In this document: positions 1 through 7,615 of the stretch, in pieces
Layout: each line of letters opens with the position of its first letter
How positions within the stretch are numbered: the stretch's first letter is position 1
Source: Candidatus Peribacteria bacterium
GTDB lineage: Bacteria > Patescibacteriota > Gracilibacteria > Peribacterales > Peribacteraceae
Length of the DNA: 41,687 nucleotides
Direction: 5' to 3'
NCBI GenBank assembly: GCA_943357915.1
Contig: CALRGQ010000006.1
Coordinates: 1 to 41,687 of the forward strand
Made by a program: the position numbers and the translations under genes
Notes under the pieces: generated by a model
Databases searched by the model: none
What the model was told of the DNA's origin: nothing
The model's input: the letters and a program-made list of their open reading frames with translations, nothing else

Positions 1-217
1 GCATTTTCCTGTCACTCTTTGCCGAAAGCCACTGCTTCAAATGCTCTTGAAATATGCTTTTTTTGGTTGCCATAGTCATAGGGCAACACGGTAACCGAAT
101 TAGTATCTACCCGAAGGTTTTGGGTAACCTTTTCATTTATCTACAGCGACAGCTGTATTTCAAGCCGTTTTTCTGATATAATAATCAGATGCTGTCTGTA
201 CAGTGTCATAACGAAAA
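1..217. other. Intergenic start of window with a weak hairpin
   Basis: No coding region is supported here. TACCC at 108-112 and GGGTA at 122-126 can pair, followed by a short T-rich stretch, which could be a weak terminator for a gene upstream of the window. The last 50 bases carry the promoter listed separately. Confidence 0.4.
174..188 (+). promoter_or_regulatory. Extended -10 promoter of the VirD4-like ATPase gene
   Basis: A perfect TATAAT at 177-182 is preceded by TGA, giving the extended -10 form TGnTATAAT. The hexamer is framed by the inverted repeat CTGAT (173-177) and ATCAG (184-188), so a repressor could cover it. The predicted transcript start near 189 leaves a leader of about 29 nt before the ATG at 218. 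No good -35 is visible, as expected for an extended -10. Confidence 0.6.
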
Positions 218-2827
218 ATGTTCACACTTCTTCGCTTCCTCTTTTGGCCCATTCTACTCGGAATCATTTCTCTGGGTGCCTACATGCTCAACCTCAATAT
301 CTGGGGCATTTTTGGTCGGTGGTTTATCCAGAGTCCGATCGAGAATATATTCTTGATACTGCTCGCAATTTCGTTGGTGTACTACGGAATCTGTACGATG
401 CGTTCCTGGTATGCGTACTCTGCCGGAAAAAAGCTGATCTCTATGAAGGTTATCCTGCCACGGAGTGACAGCAAAATGGATCAAGAAAAGCGCACGGAGA
501 AAGACTTCAAGGAAAAAGTTGCGATCATGGAGCAGCTCTTTCGCGCGATTAACGAAGTGAAGGATCTGACATTCTGGCAGGTGGTCCACTTCTGGATTTT
601 TCGCTACATCACCATCAGCTTTGAGCTTTTCGTTGAGGACGGAATGATCACGTTCTATGTGCTCTGTCCGAAAAATCTCATTTCCATCGTTGAAAAACAA
701 ATCACATCCTACTATCCCAATGCAGACGTTGCGCTCACGCCAACGCCGGATATTTGGCCAAAGGGCTACAAACTTTCGATCTACAATATGATCACGAAGA
801 AACCGTACATGTATCCGCTACGGTTTTTTGATAGCATGCAGGATGATCCGTTAAACGACATCACGAATGCCTTGAGTAAGCTTCAGCCAGACGAGAAAGC
901 ATCCGTTCAGGTCATCATCACACCGGTCTTCTATGAACGTTGGTCCAGAAAGACGAAGGCAATTGCTTCATCAAGTTTCAAAGGACAAAAAGCAACAATG
1001 TTCGACAAAATTCCCGGACTCAAGTTACTGGGTAGCATCCTCGGTATGATGGGTTCTTCCGACTCATCCACGATGGCACCGGGTGCGAAGTCCGGTGATT
1101 CGTTCGTCCGTATGATTCAGCCCGAGGAAGAGCTCTATAAACGCATGGGAGAAAAGGCCGGTATGAGCGGATTTCACACGACTATTCGTATCATGGCTGC
1201 GGCCAAAACGTGGGAGCGAGCCAATGACATTACCAATAATTTGCAGGTGTCATTTAACGTCTTTAAAGATTTGTACGGGAACTTCCTGAAAAACCGTCGG
1301 ATGATCGTGGATTTTCTGCCACTGAGTATCAATCAACATTTGCTCTATCCACTGTGGAAACGTCGCATGAACGGTTTTGGTCATCGTCGAAATCTCCTCG
1401 TTGAAAAAGAACTGGCGTCTATCTTTCATTTCCCGGACAGCCGTTACAATACGATCCCAAATATCCAGTGGATTCTCTATAAAATTCTGCCACCACCACC
1501 CAATGCCCCGCGTGAAGGCGTTGTTCTCGGTATCAACCGTCATCGTGCAGTAGACACGAAGATTCGTTTTTTGGATGGCGATCGTACGCGTCATCAGTAC
1601 ATCATCGGTAAATCTGGTTCCGGTAAATCCGCACTCTTAAACTACCAAGCTCGGCAGGACATAGCGAATAACGAAGGTCTCTGCATTATCGATCCACATG
1701 GAGATCTCATTGAAGATGCACTTGCCCACACCATCAAAGAACGTGCGAAAGACGTTGTGGTGTTTGATCCTTCGGATGGCGAACGCCCGATGGGCCTGAA
1801 TCTTCTTGAGGCAAAAACTCCGGAGGAAAAAGACCGTGCTTCTTTGGACGCCATGGAAATATTCATCAAGCTGTTCGGTAACGAGATTTTCGGACCACGC
1901 ATTCAGCATTACTTCAGAAACGGCTGTCTGACCTTGATGGATGATGAAGAAGAAGGCGCAACTCTTCTCGATGTGCCAAGACTTTTCGTCGATGATGAAT
2001 TCCAGCATTACAAAGTTGCCAAATGTAAAAACGCCGTTGTGCGCAGTTTCTGGGAAAATGAAATCGCGAAGACCGGAGCGAGAGAAAAAGAAGAAATGAT
2101 TCCGTACTTCTCGGCAAAATTCGGACCGTTCGTGACAAATACAACGATGCGTAACATCATCGGCCAACCAAAATCTGCATTTAATATTCGTGAGATTATG
2201 GATACCGGAAAGGTGTTACTTGTGAACCTGAGCAAAGGAAAAATAGGTGATGTGAATGCGCAGCTGCTTGGGCTCATCTTCGTGAACAAAGTGAACATGG
2301 CAGCGCTTAGCCGTGCAGACGTTCCGCAGCGTGATCGTAAGCGATTCTACTTGTACGTCGACGAATTCCAGAACTTCATCACGGACGCCTTTGCGACGAT
2401 CTTGAGTGAGGCTCGCAAGTACGAACTTGGTCTCATCATGGCTCACCAGTACATCGGACAGCTCGTCGGCAAAACAGAGAGTTACGGACAGTCCAGCACC
2501 AAAATGCGTGACGCTGTTTTCGGTAACGTTGGTACCATCATGAGTTTCAAGATCGGTGCCGAAGATGCCGAGTACATGGCTAAAGAATTCGCACCGGTAC
2601 TCAGTGAACAAGACGTCATCGGTATTCCGAACTTTAACTGTTACGTAAAGCTAAATATTAATAATACGACCTCACGTCCGTTCTCACTCGCGACGATCTA
2701 CGACGAATCTGAACGAAACGAGAAACTCGGTGGGCTGATCAAAGAATACAGCCGCATGAAGTACGGCCGCAAGAAGGCTTTCGTCGATCAGGAGATTGAA
2801 GATCGTATAGGCATCACGAAATCATAA
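218..2827 (+). CDS. Membrane-anchored VirD4/TraG/HerA-like P-loop ATPase
   Basis: 869 residues. Two hydrophobic segments lie near the N-terminus (about 5-30 and 40-60), followed by a long domain without recognised motifs (about 80-430), then a RecA-like motor. Walker A is GKSGSGKS at 464-471. Walker B is FYLYVDEF at 710-717, with D715-E716 as the likely catalytic pair, followed by a Q-bearing MAHQYIGQL segment near 743. This order matches type IV secretion coupling proteins and HerA/DUF87-type DNA pumps, which in CPR genomes often occur without a full secretion locus. No other secretion genes are next to it, so the substrate (DNA or protein) is unknown. The start has no Shine-Dalgarno. Family assignment is firm; its role as a coupling protein is inference. 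Confidence 0.85.
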   Translation: MFTLLRFLFWPILLGIISLGAYMLNLNIWGIFGRWFIQSPIENIFLILLAISLVYYGICTMRSWYAYSAGKKLISMKVILPRSDSKMDQEKRTEKDFKEKVAIMEQLFRAINEVKDLTFWQVVHFWIFRYITISFELFVEDGMITFYVLCPKNLISIVEKQITSYYPNADVALTPTPDIWPKGYKLSIYNMITKKPYMYPLRFFDSMQDDPLNDITNALSKLQPDEKASVQVIITPVFYERWSRKTKAIASSSFKGQKATMFDKIPGLKLLGSILGMMGSSDSSTMAPGAKSGDSFVRMIQPEEELYKRMGEKAGMSGFHTTIRIMAAAKTWERANDITNNLQVSFNVFKDLYGNFLKNRRMIVDFLPLSINQHLLYPLWKRRMNGFGHRRNLLVEKELASIFHFPDSRYNTIPNIQWILYKILPPPPNAPREGVVLGINRHRAVDTKIRFLDGDRTRHQYIIGKSGSGKSALLNYQARQDIANNEGLCIIDPHGDLIEDALAHTIKERAKDVVVFDPSDGERPMGLNLLEAKTPEEKDRASLDAMEIFIKLFGNEIFGPRIQHYFRNGCLTLMDDEEEGATLLDVPRLFVDDEFQHYKVAKCKNAVVRSFWENEIAKTGAREKEEMIPYFSAKFGPFVTNTTMRNIIGQPKSAFNIREIMDTGKVLLVNLSKGKIGDVNAQLLGLIFVNKVNMAALSRADVPQRDRKRFYLYVDEFQNFITDAFATILSEARKYELGLIMAHQYIGQLVGKTESYGQSSTKMRDAVFGNVGTIMSFKIGAEDAEYMAKEFAPVLSEQDVIGIPNFNCYVKLNINNTTSRPFSLATIYDESERNEKLGGLIKEYSRMKYGRKKAFVDQEIEDRIGITKS

Positions 2828-2864
2828 GCTGATGTAGCCGATAGAAGTAGCCTGCTCTCTGGGG

Positions 2865-2870
2865 TACACT
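2865..2870 (+). promoter_or_regulatory. -10 element for leaderless NUDIX transcript
   Basis: TACACT ends 7 nt before the ATG at 2878, so transcription would begin at or next to the start codon. There is no Shine-Dalgarno and no clear -35. Confidence 0.5.
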
Positions 2871-2877
2871 CTTCTCC

Positions 2878-3393
2878 ATGGAAGAACTGTATAATGATCA
2901 TGGCTTAAAAGTCATACTTGATTCCGCCACTCTTCCTGACGGACGGGTCAAAAAAATAGCACGCGTCGTGCGACCTGACGTTGTGCATATCATCGCTTTT
3001 GCAACCGAGACAACAATTCTTCTTCTGCGTGAATACAGACCGTTCTACGGTACGTACATTTGGATGTTGCCTAGTGGTAAAGCTGATAAAGAAAAAAATA
3101 TGGCAAGTGCTGCGCAGCGAGAACTGCAGGAGGAGACCGGATTTCGGGCCGAAGAGCTAACGCTCTACTGCAGCACACATCATTCGGAGAGTCTCGTTAT
3201 GTCCAACCATATTTTTATTGGGAAAAATTTAACGCATGCTCCACTACCGCAGGATGAAGATGAAATGATCGAGGTGCATACGCTCAGCCTCAATGACGCA
3301 CTCGAGAAGGTTTTGGCGTCTGAATACGTCCATACTGCAAGTGCGTACGGTCTTTTGCGTTACTGTCGAGAGCATCACATACCTACGAAATGA
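2878..3393 (+). CDS. NUDIX hydrolase, ADP-ribose pyrophosphatase-like
   Basis: 171 residues, normal for ADP-ribose pyrophosphatase-type NUDIX enzymes, which cleave nucleoside-diphosphate-X substrates. The Nudix box starts at G67 and includes R81-E82-L83, E85-E86 and G88. The glutamate expected seven residues into the box is K73 here, with E72 beside it, so the metal site may be altered. The stop TGA overlaps an ATG (ATGA at 3390-3393) that begins a 21-nt stretch resembling the mutY start, suggesting that NUDIX and mutY were once directly coupled. A role beside MutY in oxidised-nucleotide sanitation is plausible but inferred. A leaderless transcript is predicted. Confidence 0.85.
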   Translation: MEELYNDHGLKVILDSATLPDGRVKKIARVVRPDVVHIIAFATETTILLLREYRPFYGTYIWMLPSGKADKEKNMASAAQRELQEETGFRAEELTLYCSTHHSESLVMSNHIFIGKNLTHAPLPQDEDEMIEVHTLSLNDALEKVLASEYVHTASAYGLLRYCREHHIPTK

Positions 3394-3395
3394 AG

Positions 3396-3410
3396 CGCTC
3401 AGATCGCATC
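3396..3410. repeat. 15-bp direct repeat, left copy, flanking the TA module
   Basis: CGCTCAGATCGCATC here is repeated exactly at 3981-3995, inside codons 3-7 of mutY. The two copies bracket the toxin-antitoxin module. The toxin stop codon overlaps the last two bases of this copy. Confidence 0.75.
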
Positions 3411-3663
3411 AGTAAATTTTTGATCGAAGTCCGATGGCTGTTATTTTCACATTCTGACCTTCTATCTTGTATAAAATGCGATACTCGCCAATGCGAATTC
3501 GTCGGTAACCGCGAAGGGAAAAACGAAGCGGCTTACCAAAACGTTCGGGTTCGGATCCTAACTTTTCTCTTATGATCTTTAGAATGTTTTCTCTGTCATT
3601 TTTCGGAAGACGATTAAATTTTTTCCAGTCAACGGTATCGGAAAACTGAATGGTATAGTTCAT
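3409..3663 (-). CDS. RelE/ParE-family toxin
   Basis: 84 residues, the usual size for the RelE/ParE fold. The C-terminal half, with the basic run RFSLRGYRRIRIGEYRILY followed by a beta strand, is typical of RelE-type mRNA interferases, which cut mRNA on the ribosome; ParE gyrase poisons share the fold, so the target cannot be fixed from sequence. The start overlaps the antitoxin stop by 4 bp (ATGA), implying translational coupling. The gene ends convergently 16 bp from the NUDIX gene, with its stop at the edge of a 15-bp direct repeat, so the module looks like a transferred cassette. Confidence 0.85.
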   Translation of the reverse strand: MNYTIQFSDTVDWKKFNRLPKNDRENILKIIREKLGSEPERFGKPLRFSLRGYRRIRIGEYRILYKIEGQNVKITAIGLRSKIY

Positions 3664-3890
3664 AAAACTTTGGCTGCAAATTCGTCATAGCTCATCCAAT
3701 TCTTTGTTTTTTTATCTCGTTCATCTGCGATCGTACTCAGGGTAAAATCTTCCTCCATCTCGAGAGCTACCTCTATCAGTTCGCTGGCTTTTGTTGATTC
3801 TGGAACATCATCCCGTAGTGCAAGTTGCTTAATAAAAAAAGCAGTATCTTTCTTCAGAGTGATATTGAGTCTCCGCTTTTTCGTTGGCAT
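3660..3890 (-). CDS. Ribbon-helix-helix-type antitoxin of the RelE-like toxin
   Basis: 76 residues from the chosen ATG at 3890. The N-terminal RRLNITLKKDT strand followed by two helices (about residues 15-45) fits a ribbon-helix-helix DNA-binding fold. The acidic C-terminal tail (about 45-76) would wrap and neutralise the toxin. Translation could be extended upstream to 3935, but that stretch holds the operator repeats and has no family resemblance. The gene precedes the toxin and overlaps it by 4 bp. Three direct repeats upstream suggest autorepression by the antitoxin-toxin complex. Confidence 0.8.
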   Translation of the reverse strand: MPTKKRRLNITLKKDTAFFIKQLALRDDVPESTKASELIEVALEMEEDFTLSTIADERDKKTKNWMSYDEFAAKVL

Positions 3891-3901
3891 AGAGTGATGG
3901 G

Positions 3902-3933
3902 AAAGTGTGCTATAAGTGTAGCTAAAGTGTAGC
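3902..3933 (-). promoter_or_regulatory. Antitoxin operator: three repeats with 11-bp period, overlapping a -10
   Basis: AAGTGT occurs at 3903-3908, 3914-3919 and 3925-3930, each followed by GC or AGC; the spacing is exactly 11 bp, one helical turn. On the reverse strand this reads (GCTACACTT)-like repeats. TATAGC (3914-3909) lies within the array and could be the -10 of the module, giving a short leader before the ATG at 3890. Such phased repeats are typical operators of RHH antitoxins. Confidence 0.6.
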
Positions 3934-3962
3934 ACTAAGTCAACTGATTTCTAGTGATTGTC

Positions 3963-3968
3963 TATAAT
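3963..3968 (+). promoter_or_regulatory. Consensus -10 of mutY, leaderless
   Basis: A perfect TATAAT with a 6-nt spacer to the ATG at 3975, placing the predicted transcript start on the A of the start codon. It decides the start: the upstream in-frame GTG at 3954 would put this hexamer inside the gene. Confidence 0.7.
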
Positions 3969-3974
3969 ACCAGC

Positions 3975-4970
3975 ATGCACCGCTCAGATCGCATCCGCAT
4001 CTTCTGCACCGAACTCTGGTCTTGGTTCGAAAAAAATAAACGCACACTCCCGTGGCGCGATATCACAGAAAAAAATCTGGATCACAAAGCATATTTGATT
4101 TTGGTTTCAGAAGTGATGCTGCAGCAGACACAGGTATCAAGAGTCATTATTCTGTATAAAAACTTTATACAGCAATTTCCTTATATAGAAGCGCTTTCAA
4201 AGGCTTCAAATCGTGAGATTCTGATCGCATGGCGGGGTCTTGGCTATAACAACCGCGCAATCAGACTAAGAGATGCTGCTAAAACTATTGTCGATAAGTA
4301 TCACGGAAAATTTCCACGTGAGATGACAGAGTTGCAGGAATTACCCGGAGTTGGTCATTACACCGCGGGCGCGATCCGGAATTTTGCATTCGGCATTCCG
4401 ACGCCGTGTATGGATGTGAATATTCGTAGGATTCTTCACAGATTTTTTGTCGGGCCTGAAAATGCGGATGGGACGTGGAAGAAAAATGATGCGTATCTGC
4501 TCGAACTATCACAAGAAATTCTGACTGAAGCTCTTCGTACCGGATCAACCCAGAACTGGCATGCGGCACTCATGGACTTTGGGTCACTTATTTGTACCAA
4601 AAATAATCCTCAATGGCAGATGATGAGCAAAAAGATGGAATCTGTATGTATGGCTTACGGTAAACGAATGGTACGAACCCCAGTACCAGATTGCTCGAAG
4701 CAATCGGTACGGGGCGCAGCAAAAAAAGTGAACAAAGAACCAGGACGCATGATGGCCGGCAAGTTTATTCCGAATAGAATTTTCCGAGGACGCATCATAG
4801 AAACGTTACGAGATGCACGAAATCAGCTCACGCTTGAAGAGCTTGGCTCACAGGCGATAGGGGATTGGACTCTCGAAGATAATAGAGAGTGGCTCGAAGC
4901 TCTTCTAAAGAAATTGCAGAGTGATGGTTTGATCGAAAAAAAGAGGGGCAAATACCTTTTGCATGGCTAA
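3975..4970 (+). CDS. mutY: A/G-specific adenine glycosylase, lacking the Fe-S ligands
   Basis: 331 residues. MutY removes adenine mispaired with 8-oxoguanine. The HhH-GPD core is clear: catalytic glutamate E46 in SEVMLQQTQV, helix-hairpin-helix LPGVGHYTAGAI (123-134) and the conserved aspartate D147 in CMDVNIRRIL. The usual cluster motif C-x6-C-x2-C-x5-C has only its first member: C207, then W214, M217 and S223, so no [4Fe-4S] cluster is expected. Cluster-less MutY proteins are known from other bacteria. The C-terminal NUDIX-like 8-oxoG domain is not recognisable; instead about 100 residues end in a winged-helix-like segment (about 262-331). The start was set at the ATG behind TATAAT. It sits downstream of the TA cassette, with a NUDIX gene beyond. 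Confidence 0.88.
   Translation: MHRSDRIRIFCTELWSWFEKNKRTLPWRDITEKNLDHKAYLILVSEVMLQQTQVSRVIILYKNFIQQFPYIEALSKASNREILIAWRGLGYNNRAIRLRDAAKTIVDKYHGKFPREMTELQELPGVGHYTAGAIRNFAFGIPTPCMDVNIRRILHRFFVGPENADGTWKKNDAYLLELSQEILTEALRTGSTQNWHAALMDFGSLICTKNNPQWQMMSKKMESVCMAYGKRMVRTPVPDCSKQSVRGAAKKVNKEPGRMMAGKFIPNRIFRGRIIETLRDARNQLTLEELGSQAIGDWTLEDNREWLEALLKKLQSDGLIEKKRGKYLLHG
3981..3995. repeat. 15-bp direct repeat, right copy, inside mutY codons 3-7
   Basis: Exact copy of 3396-3410. With its partner it brackets 570 bp containing the toxin-antitoxin pair and the present mutY promoter. Confidence 0.75.
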
Positions 4971-5005
4971 AACAAGCGCTATCCGTGGTGTTACTGAGAA
5001 ATAAA

Positions 5006-5033
5006 TTGCCAACGTCTATTTTCGTTGTATATT
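5006..5033 (+). promoter_or_regulatory. -35/-10 promoter of the 160-residue membrane-anchored protein
   Basis: TTGCCA at 5006-5011, a 16-nt spacer, and TATATT at 5028-5033, which ends 6 nt before the ATG at 5040. A leaderless transcript is predicted. This is one of the few sites here with a recognisable -35. Confidence 0.6.
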
Positions 5034-5039
5034 CGCGCT

Positions 5040-5522
5040 ATGTCTGGAAAAGGCATGTTGCTGGCTACGGGTCTTGCTCTGTTATGGGCAACTACTTTGC
5101 TTGAAAAGCCTGATGTCGAAAAGACAGAAATGACGGGCGAATCGAGAGACTCTCCCATTGATAGGCTCACCTTGGAAGTCAAAACATTAGCCTTAGCCCA
5201 GAGCCAATTGAATTTTGAAGTGAGTAGAAATCGGCAAGATTCGTCGGATGACGAAAAAATACGTGATCTGATTATTTCTATCAATAGTACTGTCCAATCT
5301 ATTGTGAAGTGGGTTTCCATGGTTTATGGAGAAGGTATGAATAGTGGAAATATGCCCACGGAATTTGAATCCCGTATTGCGGGGGCTCGAAGTGCTATTC
5401 AGCGTGCGTTACCTGAACTTCAGGATCCAGCCACAAACGCGTGGGCCACAGATCTGGCAAATAATTTGAATACAGCGACATTATTTGCGAAGAGCCAGGG
5501 ATCAGACGAAACCAATGAGTAA
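5040..5522 (+). CDS. Membrane-anchored helical protein, unknown
   Basis: 160 residues from the ATG at 5040; the in-frame TTG at 5025 is rejected because it would contain the -10 hexamer. A short hydrophobic segment (about residues 4-19, MLLATGLALLWATTLL) could be a signal anchor. The rest is polar and helix-prone, with a possible coiled coil around 40-75 and a second helical region around 110-155. I do not recognise a family. It sits between mutY and ybaB in the same direction, 41 bp before the ybaB start, but each has its own -10, so co-function is not implied. Confidence 0.6.
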   Translation: MSGKGMLLATGLALLWATTLLEKPDVEKTEMTGESRDSPIDRLTLEVKTLALAQSQLNFEVSRNRQDSSDDEKIRDLIISINSTVQSIVKWVSMVYGEGMNSGNMPTEFESRIAGARSAIQRALPELQDPATNAWATDLANNLNTATLFAKSQGSDETNE

Positions 5523-5528
5523 GGGTGC

Positions 5529-5557
5529 GTGACTTTGGCGCGCAGGCACTTTACACT
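5529..5557 (+). promoter_or_regulatory. Promoter of ybaB, leaderless
   Basis: GTGACT at 5529-5534, 17-nt spacer, TACACT at 5552-5557, then exactly 6 nt to the ATG at 5564. It supports that ATG over the in-frame GTG at 5525. Confidence 0.6.
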
Positions 5558-5563
5558 CCGTGC

Positions 5564-5854
5564 ATGCCTTCTCTCTCCGATCTCAAAAACTCGTTTTCAT
5601 TTCAACGGCGAGCAAAAAAAGTCCAAAGTGAACTCAAGAATATTCACGTGGAAGCTGAGGCGTCTGGCGTACACGTTGTCGTATCTGCAGCGATGGAAAT
5701 TATCGAGATAACTGTTGGCCCTGATGTTCCTCGTGAGAGGATTGGTGATTTACTAAAAGATGCAATGAACCGTGCGATGAAGAAAGCACAGATAGTATCT
5801 GCTGAGCGCATGCAAGGTGTTATGGGGGAATTGGGACTTGGCATGAAGAGCTAA
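5564..5854 (+). CDS. YbaB/EbfC-family nucleoid-associated protein
   Basis: 96 residues, close to the usual 100-110. The family forms small dimers that bind DNA and are often encoded near dnaX and recR; neither neighbour is present here. The match is in the pattern: an N-terminal helix with QRRAKKVQSEL, the central strand pair (GVHVVVSAAMEIIEITVGPDV) and the C-terminal amphipathic helix rich in A, M and K with a final GLGMKS, comparable to the family ending. The start was moved from 5525 to 5564 because of the promoter spacing and family length. The stop codon TAA is part of the -10-like element of mltG. Confidence 0.75.
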   Translation: MPSLSDLKNSFSFQRRAKKVQSELKNIHVEAEASGVHVVVSAAMEIIEITVGPDVPRERIGDLLKDAMNRAMKKAQIVSAERMQGVMGELGLGMKS

Positions 5855-5857
5855 TAT
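5852..5857 (+). promoter_or_regulatory. Possible -10 of mltG overlapping the ybaB stop
   Basis: TAATAT at 5852-5857 has the 6-nt spacer to the ATG at 5864 seen at many genes here. It matches the -10 consensus at four of six bases and overlaps the ybaB stop codon, so read-through from ybaB is an alternative. Confidence 0.4.
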
Positions 5858-5863
5858 TTTCGT

Positions 5864-6883
5864 ATGCGTCGCCTCATCCTCATTTTTTCGGCTTGCGTCC
5901 TGATGTTTGGGTTGTGGTTCTGGCACGCGCTGTGGCCTGTGAATAGCGGAGATGCAAAAGATGTGTCGTTCACAGTTCAGCCCGGCGAGTCCATTGGCAT
6001 CATTGCAGCGAATCTCAAAGATCGCGGATTTATTCGTTCTCCGTGGGTCTTCAAGACGTATGCGCGTATCACCGGTGTCGCAGGCAAATTGCAGGCAGGA
6101 TCATTCGCGCTCAGCCCATCGGCATCATCGGCTGACATTATTGTCGTGTTGCACTCAGGCAAAACGCAGGAATTTCTCGTGACGATTCCGGAGGGATATA
6201 CGGTTGCGGACATCGATGCGCTGTTTGTCTCCAAAGGCCTCGGCAAGCCTGGTGACATTATTGAGTGTGCGTTTCGGTGTGATTTCAGTTCATTTGATTT
6301 CCTGCCCGCAGCACCCGCCCAGGGAGGTGAAGCATTTAAGATCGGCTCACGTCTGGAAGGCTATCTCTTTCCGGAGACCTATTCAGTTTCACCAGCTGAT
6401 TACGGTCCGAAGTTCGCGCTCGAGCGCATGCTCGGTACATTTCGTGAACGTATTGTTGTGGAGTATGCCTCGGATATAGCCAAAAGCGGACACACGATTC
6501 ATGAGACTATTACGATGGCGTCATTGGTTGAAGAAGAATCGCGTCATGATGAAGAGCGTGCGCAAATTGCCGGTATTCTCTGGAAACGGCTTGCAAATAA
6601 AGTCGCTCTCGGTGTGGATGCGACAACGCGCTATCGCCTGAATAAGAAGCGAGACGTTCTGACGAAGACAGACGTAGAAATCGACTCAGCGTACAACACC
6701 CGTCGTACGCAAGGACTGCCTCCATCACCCATCGCAAATCCCAGTGAGGCATCGGTCATTGCTTCGCTGAATCCTATCGAGTCACAGTACTGGTATTACC
6801 TGCATGATCCGTCAGGCGTTATTCATTATGCGGTGACGAATGATGAGCACAATGTGAATAGGGCGAGGTATTTGGGGAGGTGA
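5864..6883 (+). CDS. mltG: Endolytic murein transglycosylase MltG (YceG-like)
   Basis: 339 residues, the normal length. MltG cleaves nascent peptidoglycan strands at the outer face of the inner membrane and so sets glycan chain length. One N-terminal membrane helix (about 4-24) anchors it. A LysM-like part follows (about 35-100: FTVQPGESIGIIAANLKDRG), then the catalytic YceG domain with LEGYLFPETYSV (164-175), the active-site segment ASLVEEES with E223 aligned to the catalytic glutamate of E. coli MltG, and the conserved ends YNTRRTQGLPPSPIANPS and WYYLHDPSGVIHYA. It is intact. The start at 5864 lies 9 nt after the ybaB stop. Confidence 0.93.
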   Translation: MRRLILIFSACVLMFGLWFWHALWPVNSGDAKDVSFTVQPGESIGIIAANLKDRGFIRSPWVFKTYARITGVAGKLQAGSFALSPSASSADIIVVLHSGKTQEFLVTIPEGYTVADIDALFVSKGLGKPGDIIECAFRCDFSSFDFLPAAPAQGGEAFKIGSRLEGYLFPETYSVSPADYGPKFALERMLGTFRERIVVEYASDIAKSGHTIHETITMASLVEEESRHDEERAQIAGILWKRLANKVALGVDATTRYRLNKKRDVLTKTDVEIDSAYNTRRTQGLPPSPIANPSEASVIASLNPIESQYWYYLHDPSGVIHYAVTNDEHNVNRARYLGR

Positions 6884-6921
6884 AAATCTGGCATGTAGTA
6901 CTTCTAATCTAAGGATTTTTG

Positions 6922-6930
6922 TGCTATAAT
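6922..6930 (+). promoter_or_regulatory. Extended -10 promoter of the LOG-family gene
   Basis: TGCTATAAT is a perfect extended -10 (TATAAT at 6925-6930). Transcription should start near 6937, giving a leader of about 66 nt, unlike the leaderless neighbours. AGGAG lies at 6981-6985, but 17 nt from the ATG at 7003, too far for a standard Shine-Dalgarno. Confidence 0.65.
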
Positions 6931-7002
6931 GATAAGAAATCCAAAACCCATTTTTGCGCTTCATTCCAACGCTCAGACAGAGGAGTAGAATCAAATAAAC
7001 CT

Positions 7003-7608
7003 ATGCATAATAGACGAATCAAAATCGGCGTGATGGGGTCTGCAAGCGGTCCGCAGATCGAGGATCCGGTTGCACGCCAGAAGGCGACTGTTCTCGGACG
7101 GGAAATCGGAAAGAGAAATCATATTCTGATTAGCGGTGCGTGCCCCGGCCTTCCGCATGATGCGTTACTCGGTGCCAAGGAATTCAATGGACTCACGATT
7201 GGTATTTCGCCGGCATTTTCCGAGTATGAGCATATTAACGAATACTTATCGCCTGCCGGTCATGACATTATTATTTTCACGGGCATGGGTTTCATGGAAC
7301 GTGACATTATCAATATCCGTTCTTCTGACGCTGTCATCATCATCGGTGGTGGCATCGGCACGCTCAATGAACTGACGATTGCCTATGAGGAAGGCCGTGC
7401 CATTGGCATCGTCACGAATTCCGGAGGCATTAGTAATTCCATTCCGCACGTCGTGGAAGAACTGTGTCGTCGTAAAATTCCGCCAAATATGGTGTTTGAT
7501 GATGATCCGATAAAACTGCTTGATAAGCTCGAAGTTGTCATCCGTGAGTATCCGTTACCGATCCATGAAGATGGACGAGTAAAGGATAGAAAGGAGGGAA
7601 GGGGATAA
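7003..7608 (+). CDS. LOG/SLOG-family Rossmann protein (TIGR00725-like)
   Basis: 201 residues from ATG 7003. The N-terminal KIGVMGSASGP begins a Rossmann-like fold; ILISGACPGLPHDALLGAK (about 43-61) and IIIGGGIGTLNELTIAYEEG (about 111-130) correspond to the phosphate-binding GGGxGTxxE region of the LOG (cytokinin-activating phosphoribohydrolase) superfamily. The G-G-G-I-G-T-L-N-E order retains the glutamate. Whether it acts on nucleotide monophosphates or merely binds a nucleotide is unknown. Translation could be opened back to a TTG at 6919, but that stretch encodes the promoter. The acidic/basic tail after residue 185 is low complexity. A strong hairpin follows. Confidence 0.78.
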   Translation: MHNRRIKIGVMGSASGPQIEDPVARQKATVLGREIGKRNHILISGACPGLPHDALLGAKEFNGLTIGISPAFSEYEHINEYLSPAGHDIIIFTGMGFMERDIINIRSSDAVIIIGGGIGTLNELTIAYEEGRAIGIVTNSGGISNSIPHVVEELCRRKIPPNMVFDDDPIKLLDKLEVVIREYPLPIHEDGRVKDRKEGRG

Positions 7609-7615
7609 GAAGTGA

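Noticed and set aside
3390-3575. Reading frame starting MKRSDRIS, similar to the MutY start
   Set aside because: Only the first seven codons match mutY; the rest is the antisense of the toxin gene. Treated as an insertion scar, not a gene.
6919-7002. Upstream TTG start of the LOG-family gene
   Set aside because: The first codons would contain the perfect extended -10, and the family starts at KIGVMGS.
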